NCBI GenBank assembly: GCA_046498405.1
Contig: JAWOAS010000083.1
Location: 1 to 14,656 of the forward strand
Direction of reading: 5' to 3'
Length of the DNA stretch: 14,656 bases
From: T1Sed10-49 sp046498405
GTDB lineage: Bacteria; Actinomycetota; Nitriliruptoria; Euzebyales; Egibacteraceae
How positions within the stretch are numbered: the first letter of the stretch is position 1; each line of letters opens with the position of its first letter. Below are positions 1 to 6,643 of this stretch, one piece after another. A model generated the notes under the pieces. The model saw only the letters and a list, made by a program, of their open reading frames with translations, was not told where the DNA came from and searched no databases. The position numbers and the translations under genes are program-made.

Positions 1-2
1 AC

Positions 3-515
3 CGCCACGAGGTGCTCCTGCGGGCGCTCGCCGAGGGTGGGCGCGAGGCACCGCGGCTGCCGACGCTGACCACGGTCTACCGCGGCGCGAACTGGCACGA
101 GCGCGAGGCCTACGACATGTACGGCATCACCTTCGAGGGCCATCCCGGCCTCGAGCCGCGCATCCTCACCGTGGAGAACTTCGAGGGCTGGCCGCTGCGC
201 AAGGACTTCCTGCTCACCACCCGCGAGATCAAGCCCTGGCCGGGCGAGAAGGTGCCCAAGGCCAAGGAGGAGCCGGCCAAGGCCGACGACGGCGGCGAGG
301 GCACTGAGTCGGGCCCCTCCGAGGAGGAGCGGGCCGCGGCCAAGCGGGCCAAGGCCGAGCGCGCGAAGCAGAAGGCCGCGGAGATGCGGGCCAAGAAGCG
401 CGCCCAGCGCGAGGCCGAGGCCGGCGGGGCGCAGGGGACGACCGACGAGGGCCCGCCGCAGGCCGGTGGCACGACCGGCGGCGGCGATGAGCCCGAGGAG
501 GGTGGCACCGCATGA
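3..515 (+). CDS. nuoC: NADH-quinone oxidoreductase subunit C (30 kDa), 5' truncated by window edge
   Basis: NuoC is a peripheral connecting subunit of complex I that packs against NuoD; it binds no cofactor. The reading frame is open from base 3, so the start lies outside the window. The first visible 80 or so residues hold the family signature: ANWHEREAYDMYGITFEGHP, then EGWPLRKDF, which ends the conserved 30-kDa domain. From about base 246 an extra tail of roughly 88 residues follows. It is rich in Lys, Ala and Glu, with a charged, probably helical segment (EEERAAAKRAKAERAKQKAA), and ends Gly/Pro/Glu-rich. The tail is not part of the standard fold. The stop overlaps the nuoD start (ATGA), so the two genes are translationally coupled. 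Family identity is firm; the function of the tail is unknown. Confidence 0.94.
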   Translation, partial: RHEVLLRALAEGGREAPRLPTLTTVYRGANWHEREAYDMYGITFEGHPGLEPRILTVENFEGWPLRKDFLLTTREIKPWPGEKVPKAKEEPAKADDGGEGTESGPSEEERAAAKRAKAERAKQKAAEMRAKKRAQREAEAGGAQGTTDEGPPQAGGTTGGGDEPEEGGTA

Positions 516-1693
516 GCGAGACCCTGCCGCACGAGGGTGGCGTGATGCTGCCGGGTGGGCCCGGCGAGGCGATGTCGGTCGAGATCCGCGACGGCGGCCT
601 CGTCACCCAGGACATGAACCTCAACATCGGCCCGCAGCACCCGGCCACCCACGGGGTGCTGCGCGTGGTCATCGACCTCGACGGCGAGGTCATCGTCCGC
701 GCCCGACCGGTCATCGGCTACATGCACCGCGGCTTCGAGAAGCTCGCCGAGGCGCGCGACTACCGCCAGATCATCGCCCTGGTCAACCGCCACGACTGGC
801 TGAGCGCCTTCTGCAACGAGCTCGGCGTCGCCCTGGCCGTCGAGCGGCTCATGGAGCTCGAGGTGCCCGAGCGCGCGCAGTGGATCCGCGTGCTCATGAG
901 CGAGTGGAACCGCATCCTCAACCACCTCATGTTCATCGGCTCGTTCGGCCTCGAGCTCGGCGCGATCACCCCGGTCTTCTTCTCCTTCCGCGAGCGCGAG
1001 GACATCCAGAGCTTCCTCGAGTCGGCCACCGGCGGGCGGCTGCACTTCACCTACACCCGCGTCGGCGGCCTCAAGGAGGACCTGCCGGCCGGCTTCCTCG
1101 ACGCGAGCCGGCAGATGGTCCAGACGATGCGCTCGCGCAACGACGAGTACCGCCAGCTCCTCCTCGGCAACGAGATCTTCCGGGCCCGCACCAAGGGCGT
1201 CGGCACGCTGGCCCCCGACGTCGCCGTCGACTACGGGGTGACCGGCCCGACGCTGCACGCCACCGGCGTGGCCGAGGACACCCGGCTGACCGAGCCCTAC
1301 TGCGTCTACGACGAGCTCGACGTCGGCGTCCCCGTGGCGGCCAACGGCGACAGCTTCGACCGCTTCGTCATCCTGCTCGACCGCATCGACGCGAGCCTCG
1401 ACCTCATCGAGCAGGTCCACGAGGGCCTGCCCGGCGGGCCGGTCAACCGCAAGATGCCCAAGACCGTCAAGGCGCCCGAGGGCGCGGTCTACGTCCGCAC
1501 CGAGAACCCGCTGGGGCAGGGCGGCTACTACCTCGTCAGCGACGGCAAGAAGGAGCCGTGGCGGCTGCGCATGCGCACCCCGTCGTTCTCGAACATCCAG
1601 ATGGTCCCCGAGCTGCTCGAAGGGAGCCTGCTCTCCGACATGATCGCGATCCTCGGCAGCGTGTACTTCGTCGTCGGCGACGTGGACCGCTGA
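512..1693 (+). CDS. nuoD: NADH-quinone oxidoreductase subunit D (49 kDa), NuoD2-like
   Basis: NuoD is the 49-kDa subunit that, with NuoB, forms the quinone-reduction chamber of complex I. The protein has 393 residues, close to the usual length. Signatures: GPQHPATHG (41-49), GYMHRGFEKLAE (69-80), NRILNHLMFIG (133-143), RVGGLKEDLP and GGYYLVSDG near the end. Compared from memory with Thermus Nqo4, the alignment is gapless here with an offset of 9. His47 matches quinone-site His38, Glu148 sits at Asp139, and Trp96 (in RHDWLSAF) sits at quinone-binding Tyr87. RHDWLSAF is, as I recall, typical of the actinobacterial NuoD2 clade. The ATG is preceded by GAGGAGGG with an 8-base gap, which supports this start; Met12 and Met21 are alternatives. 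nuoH starts one base after the stop. Confidence 0.97.
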   Translation: MSETLPHEGGVMLPGGPGEAMSVEIRDGGLVTQDMNLNIGPQHPATHGVLRVVIDLDGEVIVRARPVIGYMHRGFEKLAEARDYRQIIALVNRHDWLSAFCNELGVALAVERLMELEVPERAQWIRVLMSEWNRILNHLMFIGSFGLELGAITPVFFSFREREDIQSFLESATGGRLHFTYTRVGGLKEDLPAGFLDASRQMVQTMRSRNDEYRQLLLGNEIFRARTKGVGTLAPDVAVDYGVTGPTLHATGVAEDTRLTEPYCVYDELDVGVPVAANGDSFDRFVILLDRIDASLDLIEQVHEGLPGGPVNRKMPKTVKAPEGAVYVRTENPLGQGGYYLVSDGKKEPWRLRMRTPSFSNIQMVPELLEGSLLSDMIAILGSVYFVVGDVDR

Positions 1694-1694
1694 C

Positions 1695-2723
1695 GTGGCC
1701 ACCTCGGTCCTCGCCCTCGAGCCGCTGTGGCTGGCCCTGCTGCTGCAGGGCCTGGCCGCGGTGCTGCTCTACCTCATCGGCGCGCTCGTCGTCGGCTACC
1801 TCGAGCACAAGGTCCTGGCCCACATGCAGGACCGCCTCGGGCCGATGGAGGCGATCTGGCACGGCGTCGGCCAGCTGCCCGCCGACGGGCTGAAGTTCCT
1901 CCAGAAGGAGGACATCATCCCGACCGCCGCCGACCGGTGGGTCTTCGCCCTCGCACCGGCGGTGGCCGCGGTGCCCGGCGTCGTCATCATCGCCGTGCTG
2001 CCGTTCGGGCCGGGGCTGTGGCTCACCGACCTCGACGCCGGGATCTTCTTCGCCCTGGCCGCCTCGGGCGTGACCGTGCTCGGCACGCTCATGGCCGGCT
2101 GGGCCAGCGCGAACAAGTTCAGCCTCATGGGCGGACTGCGCGGCGCCGCGCAGCTCATCAGCTACGAGCTGCCCCTCGTCCTGGCCGCCGCGGCGATCGT
2201 CATCCAGGCCGGCACGCTCTCGCTGCCGGGCATCGTCGAGGCCCAGCACGAGTTCACGCTGCTCGGCGTGCCGATGATCTACGGCGTCCCCCACATCATC
2301 GGCCTCGGCCTCTTCTTCGTCGCCGCGCTCGCCGAGCTCTCGCGCCCGCCCTTCGACATGCCGATCGCCGACTCCGAGCTCATCGCCGGGCACATGACCG
2401 AGTACACCGGGATGCGCTACGCGTTCTTCATGCTCTCGGAGTACGCAGGGATGGTCATCCTCTCGGCGATCGCCACGGTGCTCTTCCTCGGCGGGTGGTA
2501 CCCCTGGCCCGGCGTGGGGCTGCCGGCGGGCGCGGCGGGCATGGTCCTCGGCTTCGTCATCACGTTCGCCAAGATCCTCGTCCTCTCGGCGATCATGGTC
2601 TGGCTGCGGGCGACCTTCCCGCGCATGCGCGAGGATCAGCTCCAGCGCATGTCCTGGTCGGTGCTCATCCCCCTCGGCCTGCTCAACATCGTCCTCGTCG
2701 CGACCGCGAAGGTGTGGTTCTAG
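1695..2723 (+). CDS. nuoH: NADH-quinone oxidoreductase subunit H (ND1)
   Basis: NuoH (ND1) is the membrane subunit that joins the peripheral arm to the proton-pumping arm and forms the membrane-side entrance of the quinone tunnel. It has 342 residues, a normal length, with about eight hydrophobic segments. Signatures: GYLEHKVLAHMQDRLGP (34-50), the KEDIIP loop at 71-76, and the acidic loop AELSRPPFDMPIADSELIAG (213-232) followed by TEYTGMRYAFF. These match the conserved loops lining the E-channel and quinone site. The GTG start lies one base after the nuoD stop and has no clear Shine-Dalgarno, so it probably depends on coupling to nuoD. The TAG stop directly abuts the nuoI ATG. The direct D-to-H neighbourhood, without E, F and G, is the notable point. 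Confidence 0.97.
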   Translation: MATSVLALEPLWLALLLQGLAAVLLYLIGALVVGYLEHKVLAHMQDRLGPMEAIWHGVGQLPADGLKFLQKEDIIPTAADRWVFALAPAVAAVPGVVIIAVLPFGPGLWLTDLDAGIFFALAASGVTVLGTLMAGWASANKFSLMGGLRGAAQLISYELPLVLAAAAIVIQAGTLSLPGIVEAQHEFTLLGVPMIYGVPHIIGLGLFFVAALAELSRPPFDMPIADSELIAGHMTEYTGMRYAFFMLSEYAGMVILSAIATVLFLGGWYPWPGVGLPAGAAGMVLGFVITFAKILVLSAIMVWLRATFPRMREDQLQRMSWSVLIPLGLLNIVLVATAKVWF

Positions 2724-3626
2724 ATGGCAGCACCCTCCGTGCCGGGCCGTGGCCTCCTCAAGGGCCTCGGCCTCACGCTCAAGACGATGCTCTCGCCGGC
2801 GACGACGGCGCAGTACCCCCATGTCAAGCCCGAGCTGCCGCCGCGCACGCGCGGGGTCATCGCGCTCATGGAGGAGAACTGCACCGTCTGCATGCTCTGC
2901 GCCAAGGAGTGCCCGGACTGGTGCATCTACATCGACTCCTCGAAGGAGACCGTGCCCGTCGAGGGCGGGCGCACCCGCACGCGCAACGTCCTCGACCGCT
3001 TCGCGATCGACTTCGCGCTCTGCATGTACTGCGGGATCTGCGTCGAGGTCTGCCCCTTCGACGCGCTGTTCTGGTCCCCGGAGTTCGAGTACGCCGAGTA
3101 CGACATCCGCGAGCTGACCCACGAGAAGGAGCGGCTGCGCGAGTGGATGGACACCGTGCCGCCACCGCCGCCGCTCGAGGAGGGCGCGGTCCCGCCCGCC
3201 GAGATCGAGGCCGGCATCGCCGCCGCGCGCAAGGAGGCCGAGGAGGCCGCCGCCAAGGCCAAGGCCGCCGCCGAGGGCAGCGGCGAGGCCGCCGGCAAGG
3301 CCGCCGAGGCCACCGGCCCGCAGATCGACGAGGAGCTCTTCGCGCGGCTCGTCGCCGAGGGCACGCCGGAGCGGGCGGCGCGGGCCAAGGCCAAGGCCGC
3401 CTTCGTCAAGGCCCAGAAGCAGCGCGCCGCCGAGGCGCCGGCACCGGCCGAGCCCGCGCAGGGCGAGGCGCAGGCCGCCGAGGCCGCCGGCCCGCAGATC
3501 GACGAGGAGCTCTTCGCGCGGCTCGTCGCCGAGGGCACGCCGGAGCGGGCGGCGCGGGCCAAGGCCAAGGCCGCCTTCGTCAAGGCCCAGAAGCGCCGCG
3601 AGCGCGAGGAGGGAGGCGGGCAGTGA
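2724..3626 (+). CDS. nuoI: NADH-quinone oxidoreductase subunit I with two 4Fe-4S clusters and long repeat-bearing tail
   Basis: NuoI carries the two 4Fe-4S clusters (N6a, N6b) that pass electrons towards NuoB and quinone. Both CxxCxxCxxxCP motifs are intact: C53/C56/C59/C63 and C100/C103/C106/C110. The conserved ferredoxin domain ends near residue 145. The protein has 300 residues where the family usually has about 160-190. The extra 155 or so residues start with a run of prolines (146-150), go through an Ala/Lys/Glu-rich helix-prone stretch, then carry a 35-residue module twice (198-232 and 256-290). Each module reads as an acidic helix (IDEELFARLVAEG) followed by a basic helix (TPERAARAKAKAAFVKAQK). 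The ATG immediately follows the nuoH stop. The 3' end provides GAGGAGGGAGG, the ribosome binding site of nuoJ. Confidence 0.96.
   Translation: MAAPSVPGRGLLKGLGLTLKTMLSPATTAQYPHVKPELPPRTRGVIALMEENCTVCMLCAKECPDWCIYIDSSKETVPVEGGRTRTRNVLDRFAIDFALCMYCGICVEVCPFDALFWSPEFEYAEYDIRELTHEKERLREWMDTVPPPPPLEEGAVPPAEIEAGIAAARKEAEEAAAKAKAAAEGSGEAAGKAAEATGPQIDEELFARLVAEGTPERAARAKAKAAFVKAQKQRAAEAPAPAEPAQGEAQAAEAAGPQIDEELFARLVAEGTPERAARAKAKAAFVKAQKRREREEGGGQ
3299..3420 (+). repeat. Direct repeat copy 1 inside nuoI tail
   Basis: This is a 122-base block repeated at 3473-3594, offset exactly 174 bases (58 codons), so the copies stay in frame. By eye the only difference is base 3312 (A) against 3486 (G), which changes Thr197 to Ala255. 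The 35-codon module itself (residues 198-232) is identical at every base, including third positions. Confidence 0.97.
3473..3594 (+). repeat. Direct repeat copy 2 inside nuoI tail
   Basis: This is the second copy of the block at 3299-3420 and encodes residues 256-290 of NuoI plus a short lead-in. A 52-base Ala/Pro/Glu-coding linker separates the copies. An AKAKAA-coding stretch around 3250-3270 resembles part of the repeat and could have seeded the duplication by slippage or recombination. Confidence 0.97.
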
Positions 3627-4240
3627 GCGTCCCCGAGATCGTCATGCTCGCCACCGGGGTCGTCGGCGGCGCCGCGGCGCTGCTCGTCGTGACCTCCCGC
3701 AACGTCGTGCACTCCGCGCTCTACCTCGTCGTCGCGCTCCTCGCCGTGGCCGGGGCCTTCCTCGCCCTCGGCGCGGAGTTCGTCGCCTGGGCGCAGGTGC
3801 TCGTCTACGTCGGCGCGGTCGTCGTCCTCCTGCTCTTTGGCCTCATGCTCACGCGCGCGCCGATCGGGCCGACCGGGCAGGGCAACGAGCTCGGCAAGGC
3901 GATGCCCCTGGCCGTCGCCGTCGCGGTGTTCGCCGGGCTCGTCACCCTCATCGCGACCTCCTACGGCGGGGTGGTCATCGAGCTCGAGCACGTCGCGCCG
4001 GCGGCCCTCGGCGAGGTCCTCTACGTCGCCTGGGCGCTGCCGTTCATGACCCTGGGCTTCCTGCTGACCCTCGCGCTCATCGGCGCGGTCGTCATCGCCC
4101 GGCGCGAGGAGGGCGAGGGCCCGCTGCCCGAGCCCGACCCCGACGAGCCCGAGGCCGTCGAGGCCACGCCGACCGACACCTCGAGCTGGCCGCAGGACCA
4201 GCCCACGCCCGAGCCCGGGCAGCGGGAGGTGTCGGCGTAG
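3623..4240 (+). CDS. nuoJ: NADH-quinone oxidoreductase subunit J (ND6)
   Basis: NuoJ (ND6) is a membrane subunit between NuoH and NuoK; its third helix couples quinone chemistry to proton pumping. The protein is 205 residues from a GTG that overlaps the nuoI stop (GTGA) and is preceded by a strong GAGGAGGGAGG ribosome binding site. That start gives a standard N-terminus; the frame stays open far upstream only because of the GC content. Five hydrophobic segments are visible. The signature is AEFVAWAQVLVYVGAVVVLL (51-70), matching the TM3 region. After the last helix (about 142-159) comes a tail of some 45 residues rich in Pro, Glu and Asp and ending in REVSA. This acidic tail is longer than usual and contrasts with the basic tails of NuoC and NuoI. 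Confidence 0.96.
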   Translation: MSVPEIVMLATGVVGGAAALLVVTSRNVVHSALYLVVALLAVAGAFLALGAEFVAWAQVLVYVGAVVVLLLFGLMLTRAPIGPTGQGNELGKAMPLAVAVAVFAGLVTLIATSYGGVVIELEHVAPAALGEVLYVAWALPFMTLGFLLTLALIGAVVIARREEGEGPLPEPDPDEPEAVEATPTDTSSWPQDQPTPEPGQREVSA

Positions 4241-4545
4241 TGGAGGCCGTCTACCCCCTGACCTTCGCCGCGCTGCTCTTCAGCATCGGCGTCTACGGGC
4301 TGCTGAGCCGCCGCCACGCCGTGCTCGTGCTCATGTCCGTCGAGCTCATGCTCGCCGCGGTGACCGTCAACCTCGTGACGTTCGGGGCGATCGCCGGCGA
4401 TGGGCTGCTGACCGGGCAGGTCTTCGCGCTCTTCGTCATGGCGATCGGGGCCGCCGAGATCGGCGTCGGCCTCGCGATCGTCATGCTCATCTACCGCAAC
4501 CGCGCGTCGGTCAACATCGACGACGCCGACCTCATGAAGTACTGA
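4240..4545 (+). CDS. nuoK: NADH-quinone oxidoreductase subunit K (ND4L)
   Basis: NuoK (ND4L) is a three-helix membrane subunit in the proton-translocating arm, between NuoJ and NuoN. It has 101 residues, the usual size. The two functionally important membrane glutamates are present: Glu35 in MSVELMLAAVT and Glu73 in AAEIGVGLAIV. The GTG start shares one base with the nuoJ TAG stop and is preceded by GGGAGGT with a 9-base gap. The end of the protein (MLIYRNRASVNIDDADLMKY) is typical. A 35-base gap before nuoL contains a possible minicistron. Confidence 0.97.
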   Translation: MEAVYPLTFAALLFSIGVYGLLSRRHAVLVLMSVELMLAAVTVNLVTFGAIAGDGLLTGQVFALFVMAIGAAEIGVGLAIVMLIYRNRASVNIDDADLMKY

Positions 4546-4548
4546 GCG

Positions 4549-4584
4549 ATGGCTGACTCCCTCACGGAAAGGCGGCGCCGGTGA
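4549..4584 (+). CDS. Possible minicistron at nuoK/nuoL junction (11 codons)
   Basis: An ATG three bases after the nuoK stop opens MADSLTERRRR. It ends at a TGA that overlaps the nuoL start as GTGA. There is no Shine-Dalgarno for this ATG, but the GGAAAGG that serves nuoL lies inside it. It would keep ribosomes moving from nuoK to nuoL. It is too short to judge by composition and may be chance. A similar unit with a good ribosome binding site lies at the nuoL/nuoM junction. Confidence 0.25.
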   Translation: MADSLTERRRR

Positions 4585-6599
4585 GTTCGGTCGCCTGGCT
4601 CATCCCCGCGCTGCCAGCGGCCTCCGCGGTCGTCATCGTCGCGCTGGGCCGCCGGATGCCCGTCGGCGGCGCCGAGATCGGCATCCTCAGCCTCGCCACG
4701 GCCTTCGTGCTCTCGCTGGCCCTCGCCGTCGAGGTCTTCGGCGCGAACATCGCCGCGACGACCTCGGGGGCCGGGGAGGCCTTCCTCCACACCGCGCGCA
4801 TCGAGCTCGCCCCCATCGGCGGCGGCGAGAGCCTCTTCGCGGGCATCCGCGTCGACGGGCTCACGGTGATGATGTTCCTCCTCGTCACCTTCGTGAGCCT
4901 CATGGTCCACGTCTACAGCCTCGGCTACCTCCACGGCGACGAGCGCTTCACCTGGTACTACGCGGCCCTGAGCCTCTTCAGCGTGGCGATGCTCCTGCTC
5001 GTCGTCGCCGACAACCTCATGCTCCTGCTCGTGGGCTGGGAGCTCGTCGGCCTGAGCAGCTTCCTGCTCATCGGCTTCTGGTGGGAGGTCAAGGCCAACT
5101 CCGACGCGGCGATCAAGGCGTTCCTCACGACCAAGCTCGGCGACGTCGGCCTCGTCGTCGGGATCGTCTCGCTGTGGGGGCAGTTCGGCACCTTCGACAT
5201 CGGCGCGATCATCGCGATGGTCGACGAGGGGGTGCAGGCCGGCGGGGCGCCGCTGGAGACGGGGATGCTGTCCTTCGCGCTCATCGCCTTCATCCTCGGC
5301 GTCGTCGGCAAGTCCGCGCAGTTCCCGCTGCACACCTGGCTGCCCGACGCGATGGCCGGCCCGACGCCGGTCTCGGCGCTCATCCACGCCGCGACGATGG
5401 TCACCGCCGGGGTCTTCCTCGTCGCGCGGCTCTACCCGCTCTACAGCGCGAGCCCGGCCGCCAAGGCCACCCTCGCCGTCGTCGGGGCGATCACCCTGCT
5501 CATGGCCGGGCTGCTGGCCGTCGTCCAGGAGGACATCAAGAAGGTCCTCGCCTACTCGACGGTCTCCCAGCTCGGCTACATGGTCGCCGCCCTGGCCTTC
5601 AGCTACACCGCGGGGATCTTCCACCTCTTCACCCACGGCTTCTTCAAGGCCCTGCTCTTCCTCGCCGCCGGGTCGGTCATCCACGCGGCGCACTCCAACG
5701 ACCTGCGGGACATGGGTGGGCTGGCCAAGGCCATGCCGACGACGTTCGCGACGTTCCTCATCGGCACGCTCGCGCTCATGGCCGTGCCCCCGCTCGCCGG
5801 CTTCTGGTCGAAGGACGAGATCCTCGTCGAGGCCGCCGCGGCCGGCGGCTACACCGGCTCGCTCGTCGTCGTCCTCGGCGCCCTCGGCGGCGCGCTCACC
5901 GTGCTCTACATGACCCGCGTGCTCTACCTCGCCTTCGCGGGGTCCTTCCGGGGGCAGGGCCATCCCCACGAGTCGCCGCGGTCGATGACCGGCCCGCTCG
6001 TGGCCCTCGCGGTGCCCGCCGCGGTCATCGGGCTCGCGAACCTGCCCGTCGAGGGCTTCCAGCCCTACGCCTTCAGCGCCTGGACGATGGTCAGCCTCGA
6101 GTACTGGCAGACCCACCCGGTCGCCTTCGAGCCGACGATCGCCGCGGTCGCCGTCGGCCTCGCCCTCGTCGGCTTCCTCGCCGGCCGCGCGCTCTACCGC
6201 CGGCTGCCGCTGGGCACCGACGACCCCGCCCGCCGGCTCGGGCCGGCCAGCACCGTCCTGGCCGAGAAGTACTACCTCGACCGCCTCTGGACCGACCTCG
6301 TCACGCGCACGATCGTGCGCGACACCGCCGCGCCCGCGGTCGTGACGCTCAACGACGAGGTCATCGACCGGGCGGTCGCCGGCGCCGGGCGCAGCACCGT
6401 GGCCGCCGGGCGGCGGGTCTACGACGACGTCGACCAGCGTGGCATCGACGGCCTCGTCCACGGCCTCGCGACGTCGGCGTGGTGGTCGGGCGCGCGGCTG
6501 CGGCTGTCGCAGTCCGGCAACATCCAGCTCTACGCGGGGGCGATGCTCACCGGCGTCGTCGTCCTCGCGATCGTCTTCGCGGTGGGAGAGGTGTCCTGA
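4581..6599 (+). CDS. nuoL: NADH-quinone oxidoreductase subunit L (ND5)
   Basis: NuoL (ND5) is the distal antiporter-like proton-pumping subunit. It has 672 residues, within or slightly above the family range. Proton-path residues are in place: Glu154 in VGWELVGLSSFLLIGFW, Lys244 in GKSAQFPLHTWLPDAM, and His251 and His269 in the following ALIHAATMVTAG segment. Later signatures are KKVLAYSTVSQLGYM and PPLAGFWSKDEIL. The C-terminus (about residues 560-650) fits the long lateral helix, with YYLDRLWTDLV and GNIQLYAGAML, and then a last membrane helix. The GTG start has GGAAAGG upstream with an 8-base gap. The stop overlaps a small ATG-started frame that bridges to nuoM. Confidence 0.97.
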   Translation: MSSVAWLIPALPAASAVVIVALGRRMPVGGAEIGILSLATAFVLSLALAVEVFGANIAATTSGAGEAFLHTARIELAPIGGGESLFAGIRVDGLTVMMFLLVTFVSLMVHVYSLGYLHGDERFTWYYAALSLFSVAMLLLVVADNLMLLLVGWELVGLSSFLLIGFWWEVKANSDAAIKAFLTTKLGDVGLVVGIVSLWGQFGTFDIGAIIAMVDEGVQAGGAPLETGMLSFALIAFILGVVGKSAQFPLHTWLPDAMAGPTPVSALIHAATMVTAGVFLVARLYPLYSASPAAKATLAVVGAITLLMAGLLAVVQEDIKKVLAYSTVSQLGYMVAALAFSYTAGIFHLFTHGFFKALLFLAAGSVIHAAHSNDLRDMGGLAKAMPTTFATFLIGTLALMAVPPLAGFWSKDEILVEAAAAGGYTGSLVVVLGALGGALTVLYMTRVLYLAFAGSFRGQGHPHESPRSMTGPLVALAVPAAVIGLANLPVEGFQPYAFSAWTMVSLEYWQTHPVAFEPTIAAVAVGLALVGFLAGRALYRRLPLGTDDPARRLGPASTVLAEKYYLDRLWTDLVTRTIVRDTAAPAVVTLNDEVIDRAVAGAGRSTVAAGRRVYDDVDQRGIDGLVHGLATSAWWSGARLRLSQSGNIQLYAGAMLTGVVVLAIVFAVGEVS

Positions 6600-6643
6600 T
6601 GCCTGAGTCGCACGCAGAGGAGCGCCCCGAGGTGGCACGGTGA
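6599..6643 (+). CDS. Possible minicistron at nuoL/nuoM junction (14 codons)
   Basis: The nuoL TGA overlaps an ATG (TGATG) that opens MPESHAEERPEVAR. Its own TGA overlaps the nuoM start as GTGA. A strong Shine-Dalgarno, GGGAGAGG at 6584-6591, sits 7 bases before this ATG, which is ideal spacing, whereas it is about 48 bases from the nuoM start. That is the best sign that ribosomes really start here. A second purine stretch inside the frame (GAGGTGG, 6629-6635) can serve nuoM. It is probably a translational coupler rather than a functional peptide; chance remains possible. Confidence 0.35.
   Translation: MPESHAEERPEVAR

Noticed and set aside
3299..3594. CRISPR array or mobile-element repeats
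   Set aside because: There are only two copies, both coding and in frame within nuoI, with no spacers of uniform length and no transposase. No insertion sequence or CRISPR was seen anywhere in the window.
1727..3622. Upstream extension of the nuoJ reading frame
   Set aside because: The extension overlaps nuoH and nuoI in another frame and reads as Arg/Pro-rich noise. The GTG at 3623 has a strong ribosome binding site and gives a standard NuoJ N-terminus.
3160..3626. Frameshift or separate gene in the nuoI tail
   Set aside because: The tail is in frame, the repeats are spaced by a whole number of codons, and the stop overlaps nuoJ with a proper ribosome binding site. It is read as a genuine extension.
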